From: Panagrolaimus kolymaensis
Lineage: Eukaryota; Nematoda; Chromadorea; Rhabditida; Panagrolaimidae
Assembly: GCA_028622995.1 (NCBI GenBank)
Contig: JAJQJQ010000064.1
Location: 124,001 to 188,000 of the forward strand
DNA length: 64,000 bases
Direction of reading: 5' to 3'
The notes below the pieces were generated by a model, which saw only the letters and a list, made by a program, of their open reading frames with translations, did not search any database and had not been told where the DNA came from. Below, in pieces: positions 1-13,600 of this stretch. The position numbers and the translations under genes were made by a program. Position 1 is the first letter of the stretch, and each line of letters begins with the position of its first letter.

Positions 1-818
1 GGAATATTTTCCGGACTTTTGAGTTTGATAAATACACCTAATTGACGATTTGAGCAAACTAAGTTTGAAATGATAAAAAAAACGTGAAAAAATGGCTAAG
101 TCCCGGTTTTACAAACCTTTACGAAAACTTTTTGAATTAGCATATCTTTACTTATGATAAAAAGACTAATTTTCCCGTAATCTCCATATGAAACTACCCC
201 AGAATCTATAAATAGAAAAATCAAACAATCGGCCGGGTTTTTCAAACTGCTAACTACCCATACCTTTTTTACATATATATAACTAGGAGAACCGTTTAGG
301 TTACAGAACTAAAAAAAATAGAGAACCGTATTAAAGGGCTTCACCAAATTTGATAATCACCTTGGACGACTAAGAGCTGATGCTAGCCCTTCGGGTTTGA
401 GGTCCTTAAAGAACCATTGCTCTTGAAAGTTATTAATTTTTTAATTCACCCAAAATGGGTATTTGAGAACCGTTAAAAAATCCACCCAAAATGGGTATTT
501 GAGAACCGTCAAAAAATCCACCCAAATTGGTATTAGAGAACCGTCAAAAAATCCACCCAAAATAGGTACAAATGATTCCTCAACCATTTCATAATTAAAT
601 CACTTCAATCACTAAAAAATTCGAAAAAATATGAAAATTTCTCGAAAAATTTGCATATTTAACTATCCCAATAATTTTAAAGAATTATAAAAAAATTATT
701 CCCCTTAATACATATAAATAAAACCTATGAAGTTCCATCAAAAAACCATAAAAAAACTCGAACTTTTCACTTCCATAGCCTCACTTAAAGTTCCACCCCA
801 TTGCGCCAAAGCAACAAA

Positions 819-1223
819 AGAGAAAAAGTGATTGAAAAAATTTGGAGAAAATTTACATATTCAAACCCAAATGAACTCATTTCCGTCAAGTTGTATTATG
901 TTGAATTTATAAAAATCAAATACTACATGAAATTTGCTACAGGAATATTTTCCGGACTTTTGAGTTTGATAAATACACCTAATTGACGATTTGAGCAAAC
1001 TAAGTTTGAAATGATAAAAAAAACGTGAAAAAATGGCTAAGTCCCGGTTTTACAAACCTTTACGAAAACTTTTTGAATTAGCATATCTTTACTTATGATA
1101 AAAAGACTAATTTTCCCGTAATCTCCATATGAAACTACCCCAGAATCTATAAATAGAAAAATCAAACAATCGGCCGGGTTTTTCAAACTGCTAACTACCC
1201 ATACCTTTTTTACATATATATAA
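819..1223. repeat. Invariant ~404-bp core of the satellite unit (representative copy)
   Basis: This block looks unchanged in every unit, including the two right-hand units whose flanks have diverged. Other copies lie near 1941-2345, 2882-3286, 4004-4408, 4945-5349, 6068-6473 and 7186-7590, with a partial copy at 1-282. It holds a TATA-like TATAAATAG near 1150, a GC-richer stretch (CGGCCGGG) just downstream, and a six-T run near 1208 before an (AT)n tail. The TATA-like box followed by a T run could mark a short transcription unit, but no known RNA is recognised. Function is inference; identity between copies is what I see. Confidence 0.7.
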
Positions 1224-1383
1224 CTAGGAGAACCGTGTTAAATTACAGAACTAAAAAATTACCATAAATTTAATTTAAAGGCTTCGCCAAATTTGATAAT
1301 CGTTTCGCGATTAAGAGCTGATGCTAGCCCTTCGGGTTTGAGGTCCTTAAAGAACCATTGCTCTTGAAAGTTATTAATTTTTT

Positions 1384-1693
1384 AATTCACCCAAAATGGG
1401 TATTTGAGAACCGTTAAAAAATCCACCCAAATTGGATTAATGAGAACCGTTAAAAAATCCACCCAAAATGGGTATTAGAGAACCGTCAAAAAATCCACCC
1501 GAAATAGGTATTTGAGAACCGTCAAAAAATCCACCCAAAATGGGTATTAGAGAACCGTCAAAAAATCCACCCGAAATAGGTATTTGAGAACCGTCAAAAA
1601 ATCCACCCAAAATGGGTATTAGAGAACCGTCAAAAAATCCACCCGAAATAGGTATTTGAGAACCGTCAAAAAATCCACCCAAAATAGGTACAA
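1384..1693. repeat. 36-bp minisatellite, long block
   Basis: About eight tandem 36-bp copies (successive GAGAACC words 36 bases apart). Each contains CCACCC, a GAAATAGG or AAAATGGG variant, and GAGAACCGT. The ACCCA-AAA-TGGGT segment is a perfect 5-bp stem with a 3-base loop. GAAATAGG and AAAATGGG forms alternate, so the block has a 72-bp super-period. Because 36 is a multiple of three, frames stay open and give an apparent 12-residue protein repeat on the minus strand. Confidence 0.9.
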
Positions 1694-3445
1694 ATGATTC
1701 CTCAACCATTTCATAATTAAATCACTTCAATCACTAAAAAATTCGAAAAAATATGAAAATTTCTCGAAAAATTTGCATATTTAACTATCCCAATAATTTT
1801 AAAGAATTATAAAAAAATTATTCCCCTTAATACATATAAATAAAACCTATGAAGTTCCATCAAAAAACCATAAAAAAACTCGAACTTTTCACTTCCATAG
1901 CCTCACTTAAAGTTCCACCCCATTGCGCCAAAGCAACAAAAGAGAAAAAGTGATTGAAAAAATTTGGAGAAAATTTACATATTCAAACCCAAATGAACTC
2001 ATTTCCGTCAAGTTGTATTATGTTGAATTTATAAAAATCAAATACTACATGAAATTTGCTACAGGAATATTTTCCGGACTTTTGAGTTTGATAAATACAC
2101 CTAATTGACGATTTGAGCAAACTAAGTTTGAAATGATAAAAAAAACGTGAAAAAATGGCTAAGTCCCGGTTTTACAAACCTTTACGAAAACTTTTTGAAT
2201 TAGCATATCTTTACTTATGATAAAAAGACTAATTTTCCCGTAATCTCCATATGAAACTACCCCAGAATCTATAAATAGAAAAATCAAACAATCGGCCGGG
2301 TTTTTCAAACTGCTAACTACCCATACCTTTTTTACATATATATAACTAGGAGAACCGTTTAGGTTACAGAACTAAAAAAAATAGAGAACCGTATTAAAGG
2401 GCTTCACCAAATTTGATAATCACCTTGGACGACTAAGAGCTGTTGCTAGCCCTTCGGGTTTGAGGTCCTTAAAGAACCATTGCTCTTGAAAGTTATTAAT
2501 TTTTTAATTCACCCAAAATGGGTATTTGAGAACCGTTAAAAAATCCACCCAAAATGGGTATTTGAGAACCGTCAAAAAATCCACCCAAATTGGTATTAGA
2601 GAACCGTCAAAAAATCCACCCAAAATAGGTACAAATGATTCCTCAACCATTTCATAATTAAATCACTTCAATCACTAAAAAATTCGAAAAAATATGAAAA
2701 TTTCTCGAAAAATTTGCATATTTAACTATCCCAATAATTTTAAAGAATTATAAAAAAATTATTCCCCTTAATACATATAAATAAAACCTATGAAGTTCCA
2801 TCAAAAAACCATAAAAAAACTCGAACTTTTCACTTCCATAGCCTCACTTAAAGTTCCACCCCATTGCGCCAAAGCAACAAAAGAGAAAAAGTGATTGAAA
2901 AAATTTGGAGAAAATTTACATATTCAAACCCAAATGAACTCATTTCCGTCAAGTTGTATTATGTTGAATTTATAAAAATCAAATACTACATGAAATTTGC
3001 TACAGGAATATTTTCCGGACTTTTGAGTTTGATAAATACACCTAATTGACGATTTGAGCAAACTAAGTTTGAAATGATAAAAAAAACGTGAAAAAATGGC
3101 TAAGTCCCGGTTTTACAAACCTTTACGAAAACTTTTTGAATTAGCATATCTTTACTTATGATAAAAAGACTAATTTTCCCGTAATCTCCATATGAAACTA
3201 CCCCAGAATCTATAAATAGAAAAATCAAACAATCGGCCGGGTTTTTCAAACTGCTAACTACCCATACCTTTTTTACATATATATAACTAGGAGAACCGTG
3301 TTAAATTACAGAACTAAAAAATTACCATAAATTTAATTTAAAGGCTTCGCCAAATTTGATAATCGTTTCGCGATTAAGAGCTGATGCTAGCCCTTCGGGT
3401 TTGAGGTCCTTAAAGAACCATTGCTCTTGAAAGTTATTAATTTTT

Positions 3446-3756
3446 TAATTCACCCAAAATGGGTATTTGAGAACCGTTAAAAAATCCACCCAAATTGGAT
3501 TAATGAGAACCGTTAAAAAATCCACCCAAAATGGGTATTAGAGAACCGTCAAAAAATCCACCCGAAATAGGTATTTGAGAACCGTCAAAAAATCCACCCA
3601 AAATGGGTATTAGAGAACCGTCAAAAAATCCACCCGAAATAGGTATTTGAGAACCGTCAAAAAATCCACCCAAAATGGGTATTAGAGAACCGTCAAAAAA
3701 TCCACCCGAAATAGGTATTTGAGAACCGTCAAAAAATCCACCCAAAATAGGTACAA
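3446..3756. repeat. 36-bp minisatellite, long block (second copy)
   Basis: Appears base-for-base the same as the block at 1384-1693, displaced by 2,063 bp. It preserves the order of GAAATAGG and AAAATGGG variants, so the whole higher-order unit was copied rather than the minisatellite expanding independently. Confidence 0.9.
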
Positions 3757-5510
3757 ATGATTCCTCAACCATTTCATAATTAAATCACTTCAATCACTAA
3801 AAAATTCGAAAAAATATGAAAATTTCTCGAAAAATTTGCATATTTAACTATCCCAATAATTTTAAAGAATTATAAAAAAATTATTCCCCTTAATACATAT
3901 AAATAAAACCTATGAAGTTCCATCAAAAAACCATAAAAAAACTCGAACTTTTCACTTCCATAGCCTCACTTAAAGTTCCACCCCATTGCGCCAAAGCAAC
4001 AAAAGAGAAAAAGTGATTGAAAAAATTTGGAGAAAATTTACATATTCAAACCCAAATGAACTCATTTCCGTCAAGTTGTATTATGTTGAATTTATAAAAA
4101 TCAAATACTACATGAAATTTGCTACAGGAATATTTTCCGGACTTTTGAGTTTGATAAATACACCTAATTGACGATTTGAGCAAACTAAGTTTGAAATGAT
4201 AAAAAAAACGTGAAAAAATGGCTAAGTCCCGGTTTTACAAACCTTTACGAAAACTTTTTGAATTAGCATATCTTTACTTATGATAAAAAGACTAATTTTC
4301 CCGTAATCTCCATATGAAACTACCCCAGAATCTATAAATAGAAAAATCAAACAATCGGCCGGGTTTTTCAAACTGCTAACTACCCATACCTTTTTTACAT
4401 ATATATAACTAGGAGAACCGTTTAGGTTACAGAACTAAAAAAAATAGAGAACCGTATTAAAGGGCTTCACCAAATTTGATAATCACCTTGGACGACTAAG
4501 AGCTGTTGCTAGCCCTTCGGGTTTGAGGTCCTTAAAGAACCATTGCTCTTGAAAGTTATTAATTTTTTAATTCACCCAAAATGGGTATTTGAGAACCGTT
4601 AAAAAATCCACCCAAAATGGGTATTTGAGAACCGTCAAAAAATCCACCCAAATTGGTATTAGAGAACCGTCAAAAAATCCACCCAAAATAGGTACAAATG
4701 ATTCCTCAACCATTTCATAATTAAATCACTTCAATCACTAAAAAATTCGAAAAAATATGAAAATTTCTCGAAAAATTTGCATATTTAACTATCCCAATAA
4801 TTTTAAAGAATTATAAAAAAATTATTCCCCTTAATACATATAAATAAAACCTATGAAGTTCCATCAAAAAACCATAAAAAAACTCGAACTTTTCACTTCC
4901 ATAGCCTCACTTAAAGTTCCACCCCATTGCGCCAAAGCAACAAAAGAGAAAAAGTGATTGAAAAAATTTGGAGAAAATTTACATATTCAAACCCAAATGA
5001 ACTCATTTCCGTCAAGTTGTATTATGTTGAATTTATAAAAATCAAATACTACATGAAATTTGCTACAGGAATATTTTCCGGACTTTTGAGTTTGATAAAT
5101 ACACCTAATTGACGATTTGAGCAAACTAAGTTTGAAATGATAAAAAAAACGTGAAAAAATGGCTAAGTCCCGGTTTTACAAACCTTTACGAAAACTTTTT
5201 GAATTAGCATATCTTTACTTATGATAAAAAGACTAATTTTCCCGTAATCTCCATATGAAACTACCCCAGAATCTATAAATAGAAAAATCAAACAATCGGC
5301 CGGGTTTTTCAAACTGCTAACTACCCATACCTTTTTTACATATATATAACTAGGAGAACCGTGTTAAATTACAGAACTAAAAAATTACCATAAATTTAAT
5401 TTAAAGGCTTCGCCAAATTTGATAATCGTTTCGCGATTAAGAGCTGATGCTAGCCCTTCGGGTTTGAGGTCCTTAAAGAACCATTGCTCTTGAAAGTTAT
5501 TAATTTTTTA

Positions 5511-5816
5511 ATTCACCCAAAATGGGTATTTGAGAACCGTCAAAAAATCCACCCAAATTGGATTAATGAGAACCGTCAAAAAATCCACCCGAAATGGGTA
5601 TTTGAGAACCGTTAAAAAATCCACCCGAAATGGGTATTTGAGAACCGTTAAAAAATTCACCCGAAATGGGTATTTGAGAACCGTTAAAAAATCCACCCGA
5701 AATGGGTATTTGAGAACCGTTAAAAAATTCACCCGAAATGGGTATTTGAGAACCATTAAAAAATCCACACAAAATGGATAATGAGAAGCGCCAAAAAAAT
5801 CCACCCGAAAATGGTT
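5511..5816. repeat. 36-bp minisatellite, long diverged block
   Basis: Eight tandem 36-bp copies dominated by the GAAATGGG variant, unlike the alternating pattern of the two earlier long blocks. The 3' flank (5817-6000) is also diverged. This marks a boundary in the array between homogenised units on the left and older ones on the right. Confidence 0.88.
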
Positions 5817-6634
5817 AAAAATAATTCCCCTTCATTCATTTAATTAAATCCCTTCAATCACTAAAAAATTCTTAAAAATATGAAAATTTCTGGAAAAATT
5901 TGCATATTTAATTATCCAAATAATTTTAAAAAATTATTTAAATAATATTCCCTTTCATTCAAATAATCAAAACCTATGATTTTCCATCAAAGCAAACATG
6001 AGAAACTCGAACTTTGAGCCTTCATACCATCGCTAAAAATTCCAGCCCATTGCGCCAATGCTACCAAAGAGAAAAAGTGATTGAAAAAATTTGGAGAAAA
6101 TTTACATATTCAAACCCAAATGAACTCATTTCCGTCAAGTTGTATTATGTTGAATTTATAAAAATCAAATACTACATGAAATTTGCTACAGGAATATTTT
6201 CCGGACTTTTGAGTTTGATAAATACACCTAATTGACGATTTGAGCAAACTAAGTTTGAAATGATAAAAAAAACGTGAAAAAATGGCTAAGTCCCGGTTTT
6301 ACAAACCTTTACGAAAACTTTTTGAATTAGCATATCTTTACTTATGATAAAAAGACTAATTTTCCCGTAATCTCCATATGAAACTACCCCAGAATCTATA
6401 AATAGAAAAATCAAACAATCGGCCGGGTTTTTCAAACTGCTAACTACCCATACCTTTTTTACATATATATAACTAGGAGAACCGTTTAGGTTACAGAACT
6501 AAAAAAATAGAGAACCGTATTAAAGGGCTTCACCAAATTTGATAATCACCTTGGACGACTAAGAGCTGATGCTAGCCCTTCGGGTTTGAGGTCCTTAAAG
6601 AATCATTGCGCTTGAAAAGCCTTTGATTTCCTAA

Positions 6635-6943
6635 TTCACCCAAATTGGTATTAGAACCGTTAAAAAATCCACCCAAATTGGTATTAGAGAACCGTTAAAA
6701 AATCCACCCAAATTGGTATTAGAGAACCGTTAAAAAATCCACCCAAAATGGGTATTAGAGAACCGTCAAAAAATCCACCCGAAATAGGTATTGGAGAACC
6801 GTCAAAAAATCCACCCGAAATAGGTATTGGAGAACCGTCAAAAAATCCACCCAAATTGGATTAATGAGAACAGTCAAAAAATCCACCCAAATTGGATTAA
6901 TGAGAACCGTCAAAAAAATCCACCCGAAATAGGTACAAATGAT
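6635..6943. repeat. 36-bp minisatellite, mixed-variant block
   Basis: Tandem 36-bp repeats of mixed type: AAATTGGTATTAG, AAAATGGG, GAAATAGG and AAATTGGATTAATG forms follow one another, and the first copies are shortened. This is the most heterogeneous block and lies nearest the array edge, as expected where homogenisation is weakest. Confidence 0.85.
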
Positions 6944-7689
6944 TCCCCAACCATTTCATAATTAAATCACTTCAATCACTAAAAAATTCGAAAAAATATG
7001 AAAATTTCTCGAAAAATTTGCATATTTAACTATCCCATTAATTTTAAAAAATTATTTAAATAATATTCCCCTTAATTCATATAAATAAAACCTATGAAGT
7101 TCCATCAAAAAAACCATCAAAAACTCGAACTTTTCACTTCCATTGCTTCAAAAAAATTTTCATCCCACTGCGCCAAAGCTACAAAAGAGAAAAAGTGATT
7201 GAAAAAATTTGGAGAAAATTTACATATTCAAACCCAAATGAACTCATTTCCGTCAAGTTGTATTATGTTGAATTTATAAAAATCAAATACTACATGAAAT
7301 TTGCTACAGGAATATTTTCCGGACTTTTGAGTTTGATAAATACACCTAATTGACGATTTGAGCAAACTAAGTTTGAAATGATAAAAAAAACGTGAAAAAA
7401 TGGCTAAGTCCCGGTTTTACAAACCTTTACGAAAACTTTTTGAATTAGCATATCTTTACTTATGATAAAAAGACTAATTTTCCCGTAATCTCCATATGAA
7501 ACTACCCCAGAATCTATAAATAGAAAAATCAAACAATCGGCCGGGTTTTTCAAACTGCTAACTACCCATACCTTTTTTACATATATATAATTTTTGGTTT
7601 TCTTGTCAAAAACTAATAAATATGCAAATTAAAAAAACCTATTATTTTTTTTAAATATTTTCACAAACCCTTCAAAAAAATTTTTCTAG

Positions 7690-10600
7690 CCTTTGCTCAT
7701 TGAACTTGAATCCTATTTAACTCAATGCCTTCGATTTACACCTTCAAATGAAAGAAAACATTTATTACTTCAAAACATTTTCGTTGATTTAATTGAAGCT
7801 CAAAATATTATAAATCTTCTAATTCAAGCTGGAACTTCATCGATTGAAGATATAAATTGGACGAAACAATTTCGATTTTATTGGAGCAATGATAATTATT
7901 TTATTCGACTTTTTAATGTTTCTATTCTTTATGGATATGAATATTTAGCAATAACTAAACCATTTGTAAAAACAGAAAAAGTTAAACATTTACATATTCA
8001 ACTTTCAATGTATCAAAATCAAAATTTTGCTTGCCTTCTTCAAGGTCCAGCAGCCACAGGGAAAAGTGAAACAATAAAAGAATTTTCTAAAACTTTAGGT
8101 AATTAAAAAAATTTAAAACGCTTAATTTAAAAATAAATTTATGGAAGAATTTAAAAGGAAAACTTTTTTAAATTACTGTAATTTTTTTGTTTTTTTTTTT
8201 AAATAAGTTTGAAAAAGTTTTTTTAGGCAGATTTTGTTTATCTTTTAATTGCTCAAGCCACAGTTCCATGGAACAATTGGAAGGTTTAATTGCTGGAACG
8301 TTTCTTTCTGGAACCACTTTATGCTTGGATGAATTTAATCGACTTTCTTCCAACACGATGGTCACAGCGATCAATCATATTTTGGGAATATATCAAGCCA
8401 AACATAGCCATAATTTATATTATCATATGCATGGCCTTGAACTTTCTGTCCATCCATTATCAGCATTTTTTATTACTATGAATCCAAAATATTTTGGAAG
8501 AAATCAACTTCCAGCTAATGCATCTTCAGTGGCAAAAATCATCGATGTTCCAACTGCGGATCTCGAAGCGATTGCAGAAGAATATTTTTTACTTGCAAGT
8601 TTTAAAAATCCTAAAAAGTTTGAAATTTTTCTAAATTATTTTTATGGTTTTTCATTTGATTTATTTTTTAGTTGCTCGACTCAATTAAATTCCATTTTTA
8701 AACAATGTTCCGCCACAGTTTCCCCAATGCGTCATTACGATTTTAGTTTGCGAACTTTATTAGCAAATGTTAAAAATGCTATTTGGCTACAAAATGAAAA
8801 TTCATTATTGCCTGAAATGGGATTAACCGTGAAAGCTTCACAAAATTTACTTTCATCCATGTTTACTCAAGTTGTGAGTCTCCAGAATGAAAATAAAAGA
8901 AATTTATAAATAAATTGAGAAATTTTTGTTGCAGGACTCAAAAATATTTTCAAAAATTTTGTTACTTTCAAAATCAAAACCAATGATAACTGATTCTGAA
9001 ACAGCTTATAAAACTGCGATCCAACAAATTTGTGAAACATTAAAATTTGAAGCAACTCAAAGTTTTGTTAATTGTTGCTATAATGTAAATAACAAAAAAA
9101 AACAAGAAATTTTTTCGAAAAGAAAAATTAGTTTGAATAATTATGTTCTATTTTTTTTTTTACAATCGCCTGCTTTTTTTCAGCTTTATTTTCTTTCCCG
9201 CCATCATAATGCAATAATTTTAATTGGGAATATTCTCACCGGAAAATCATCCACAATCAAAGTAGTAAAAATGTTATTAAAAGAAAAAGATTTAATTGAT
9301 TGTGGAATTCGAACCATTTATCCTGGTTTACACACAAATGATTCACTTTTTGGTAAATTTGATTCACAAAAACTTGAATGGAAACGGGGGATTCTTACGG
9401 AATTACTTTCAAATCCAATAAGTGGAAATGATGAAAGATGGATTCACATTGATGGAATTTTAGATTCACTTTGGATTGAATCGCTAAATAGTTTATTGGA
9501 TGATAACCAAAAGGTAAAACTTTGTTTAAACTTTAGAGATTCAAAAATACCAAAAATGTATTTTTAGCTAAATCTCGGAAATGGCGAAACTGTAATTCTC
9601 AATCCACAAATTCGATTAATTTTTGAAACCGATGACCTTTCCAAAGTCGCTTTAAGTACAATTTCAAGATGCCGAATTATTTATTTTGATGAAACTTTTA
9701 TTCAACCTTCCATGATAGCGGCAAACAAAAATTTAGACAAATCCGTAACTCAAAAATCCATCGAATTAATTTCAAATTTAAATTTATCCCTTTCAAGCCA
9801 AAAATTAAATTTTCTTCGATTAAATGAACTTTATTTTCTTCATGATGCATTTTCGCCTGAAGACCAAACTTTAGCAAATTTATTAACAACAATTTCGGCG
9901 ATGTCTGTGATTCCACCAAAAATGATAGAAACTTTTTTCAAAGATAAACAAAAATTATTTTCATTATTCCCTCAAGCATTTGGGCAATGGACGGATTTAT
10001 CCACCGAAAACGAACCTGAAACAAGATTTTGGAGAATGTTTTTAAAAAGATTACTTCGATCTTCTTTGATGTTAATGGTTTATGGAAAATCTGGAACTGG
10101 AAAGACAACGTTTATAAATGAGCTTGTTGCAGATTTGGATGAACAACAGTAGGTTTAAAATATTTGTAGAAAATAACTATAAAATCAGTTTATTTAAATT
10201 TTGGTCGAGTCTTCTTTTTTTAAAATTTTAAACATTAAACCCAAAAAATGACAAACTTATTTATGGTTGTTTCGTTTTTATTGTTTATTTATTTACCAAA
10301 CACAAGAAAATTATATCGACTTATTATTTTATATAAAATTATGGAGCATTTGAAGCTATATATGCCTTTTTCTTATTCCAAAATAAGTTTTTAAGAGAGA
10401 CTCTGTGAGTAAATTTAAAGATTTTTGATTCAAGCGGCACAAAATTTTTTAAATTTTTTATTTTTCTTTACCAATCGGTTCTAAATAATATTTAAAAATT
10501 ATTGGCGTCAAGCTTTTTCTCAAAAAGTGAGCAGGATATGCTAATTCTTGATATTGAAGTTTAAAGCATGGATTAACTTCAAAAATGTGGCTAATTTCAC

Positions 10601-13600
10601 CCATGAAGTATAAAAATTTAATATTTATCCAATATTAGGTAATCGAATACGGGCTTTCGAATGGCATATACCATATATTTAGATAACATATAAAAATGAG
10701 GTGAAATTTGCATCTTAAAATTTTAAAAATCTTAAAAATGATGCCATTTTAGAATGGTTTTCCGGGATTCGCTGAGAAAAAAACCATATAATCCTCAGAA
10801 TCTCCTCTTTATTTTCCAAAAAAAATTTAAAAAAAACAAGGTCCACCTAAGGATTTCCATAGCAAAACCTGCGCGCGACCACAATTTTTAGTGGGGAAAA
10901 TGGTGTTTTTCACTTTCTCTCTTTGGTTTTTGGCATTATGTTCAATTGTTTTCGAAGAAGAAAAAACAGAAGAAATGGATTTCCCCACTAAAAATTGTGG
11001 TCGCGCGCAGGTTTTGCTATGGAAATCCTTAGGTGGACCTTGTTTTTTTTTAATTTTTTTTGGAAAATAAAGAGGAGATTCTGAGGATTATATGGTTTTT
11101 TTCTCAGCGAATCCCGGAAAACCATTCTAAAATGGCATCATTTTTAAGATTTTTAAAATTTTAAGATGCAAATTTCACCTCATTTTTATATGTTATCTAA
11201 ATATATGGTATATGCCATTCGAAAGCCCGTATTCGATTACCTAATATTGGATAAATATTAAATTTTTATACTTCATGGGTGAAATTAGCCACATTTTTGA
11301 AGTTAATCCATGCTTTAAACTTCAATATCAAGAATTAGCATATCCTGCTCACTTTTTGAGAAAAAGCTTGACGCCAATAATTTTTAAATATTATTTAGAA
11401 CCGATTGGTAAAGAAAAATAAAAAATTTAAAAAATTTTGTGCCGCCCGATTTGAATCATCTCACAGAACCTCTCTTAACCACTCATTAAATAAATCTTTA
11501 TTTTTATTACTCGAAAAAAAATGTTGCGATATACGTTTGCTATCAATTTCCTTCCATTAACTGTGCAAATACCAATAACTACCTACAACAAGGGTAACAT
11601 CGTTCTCGCCCATTGCTTTAGCAATAAAGTTTAGATATTTTTTAATTAAAATTTTCTTCCAAAAATTAACAAACTTTTTTAAAATATTCAAAAAATAAAT
11701 AGATGAAGTTTTTAAGAAAAATCAATAGCAAAGCGATCGAAAAAAAACGCTTTAAACTAATGGCCGCGATGCTTGCTTTCTTCCAGCATCAACGTGTTTG
11801 TCAATATCCCCTTTTTTTATTGTAATAAAAAATTGACGGACTCCTTGCATCCACAATACTCGTTTATTTGTTTTTTATGAAAAGCAAAATAAAGAGGGAG
11901 AGCTAGAAAACAACTTTGAATTTTCTTTTTCGCGCGCAGAAATTAGTTAGTAAAATTTTTTTTTCCAGGGGTTTGATAATTTAGTTTCTTTTTTTTTTGT
12001 GAAATTACAAAAGAAAAGAAATTTTTCAATGTTTTTTTTAGTTGGGATTTGCATGTAGTAAGTTTATCCGAAGAAACTACCGCCGATTCCCTCCTTCAAG
12101 CCATACTCGATTGTAATTTGGTTCGAGTTCATTCGAATCATTTCACTGGACCAAATGCTAAAAATGTTTTAATCATTCTTGATGGACTTTCAAGAATTCC
12201 ATTAAATCAAAGAACTTTTAATTGTCCTTTTGAACTTTTAAGAAGTTTTTATTCGAATGATGGTAAAATAATTGATAATAATGGAAATGAAATTTATTTT
12301 ACTTCTTTGGTTTGTTTTAAAAAAACTTTTTATGACTTTTTGAGTTTAAAAAAATTGTGTTTTGTAGTATTTTGTTGGCGAATTTTCTACTGCCATTGAA
12401 AACCCTATGAAACTTGAAATTCCAATGAGATTACAAAAATTTATTCATCCATGGTTTTGGAATGAAAATAAAGTAAACTTTCGTTTCGAAAAAAATTGCC
12501 CTTATTTTTCCGCAAATAAAATTTTTTTACTAATTTTTTAGGGTTATTCAAACCCAACAAATGCGTGTCATTCATTTTTAAAAATGTTTGAATCTCCTCC
12601 AGCTGAACGTAGATACCATGAATTAGCTATCAGTGAAATATTAACTGCTGCAATGGATCTCAATTTTTCCCCTTTCGAACAATATTTAAATATCCTCAAA
12701 GAATTTAAACCCGAAATTTTTACATATAATGGAAATCGATTTTTAATTTATTGGGGCAAAAATAATAAAAATGATGAATGGCAAATTGAATCCAATGAAA
12801 GTATAAAAACTGAATTAAATCGAATAATTTCTAAAGATCGTGCAAGAAACCCACTTTTGGAAAATTTACAAATCCATGATAATTTTATTCGAAATTTTTG
12901 CTTTATCATTAAAATTATGCAAATGAATTTTTATGGACATTGCATATTTATTGGCTCCAATTTAAATGGTATTGAAGCGATTTGTGATTTAGCAGTGCAT
13001 ATATTTGAATTTCAACTTGAAAAACTCCCAATCGAAATTACAGAATCATATTGGAAAGAAATATTAATAAAAATTTCGAGGCAATGTTTTACAGAAAATC
13101 GAAAAATTTTACTTTTAATTAATGATCAAATTTATTCTGAAAAAGTTTTTAAACAAATTTTATCGGATCTCGTGGTTTTAATGAATAGCGGAATGTTGCC
13201 ATCAAATATATTTTCTCCTCAACTTTTATCTGAATTAAAATCATCCAATAATAATAATAATTTGGGAAAGAATAATAAAGATTTTAATGAATGGAAACAA
13301 AAAGGTGCCATCACGGAAGCCATTCGAGAAAATTTGCATGTAATTTTTCGCGTTGAGAGAAACACTGTGGAAAAATACAGTAATCAATTTAAACAAATTT
13401 CTAATTATTCTTTGGCTTGCAATTTAAATTGGACTGAAACGGAATTGCTGGATTTTGCAAAAATGACGTTGCAGAAAAGTCAATTTTTTGGAGACGAAGA
13501 AGTTAGTTTCCAAACAAAAAAATAAATGGTTACTAAAAATCCATTTTTCAGGTTCCTATTTTTTCTGAAAAACTTCTAAATTTATTTAAATTTACCCAAA

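Larger units (their letters stand above)
1..7594. repeat. Higher-order satellite array of alternating ~941-bp and ~1,122-bp units
   Basis: The landmark GGAATATTTTCCGG recurs at about 1, 942, 2064, 3005, 4127, 5068, 6191 and 7309, giving spacings of 941, 1122, 941, 1122, 941, 1123 and 1118. Two unit types therefore alternate as a 2,063-bp higher-order repeat. The copies at 942-3004 and 3005-5067 look almost identical. The types differ in the number of 36-bp minisatellite repeats (short blocks near 446-570, 2508-2630 and 4570-4690, long blocks elsewhere) and in a short linker. One linker reads CTTCACC...CCTTGGACGACTAAG, the other CTTCGCC...CGTTTCGCGATTAAG. The last two units are more diverged outside the conserved core. 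The array runs off the left edge and ends abruptly near 7594, 95 bases before the first dynein exon. Open frames inside it start at TTG or are minisatellite translations and are not taken as genes. Confidence 0.95.

Noticed and set aside
801..986. 61-codon open frame repeated in each satellite unit
   Set aside because: It starts at TTG, lies in the conserved satellite core, has no domain, and its repetition reflects DNA copying rather than a gene family.
1384..1693. CRISPR-like array (36-bp repeats)
   Set aside because: Repeats are contiguous with no unique spacers, and the genome is eukaryotic.
1437..1709. Apparent 12-residue protein repeat on the minus strand (GGFFDGSQIPIS type)
   Set aside because: Translation of the 36-bp minisatellite; both strands stay open because the period is a multiple of three.
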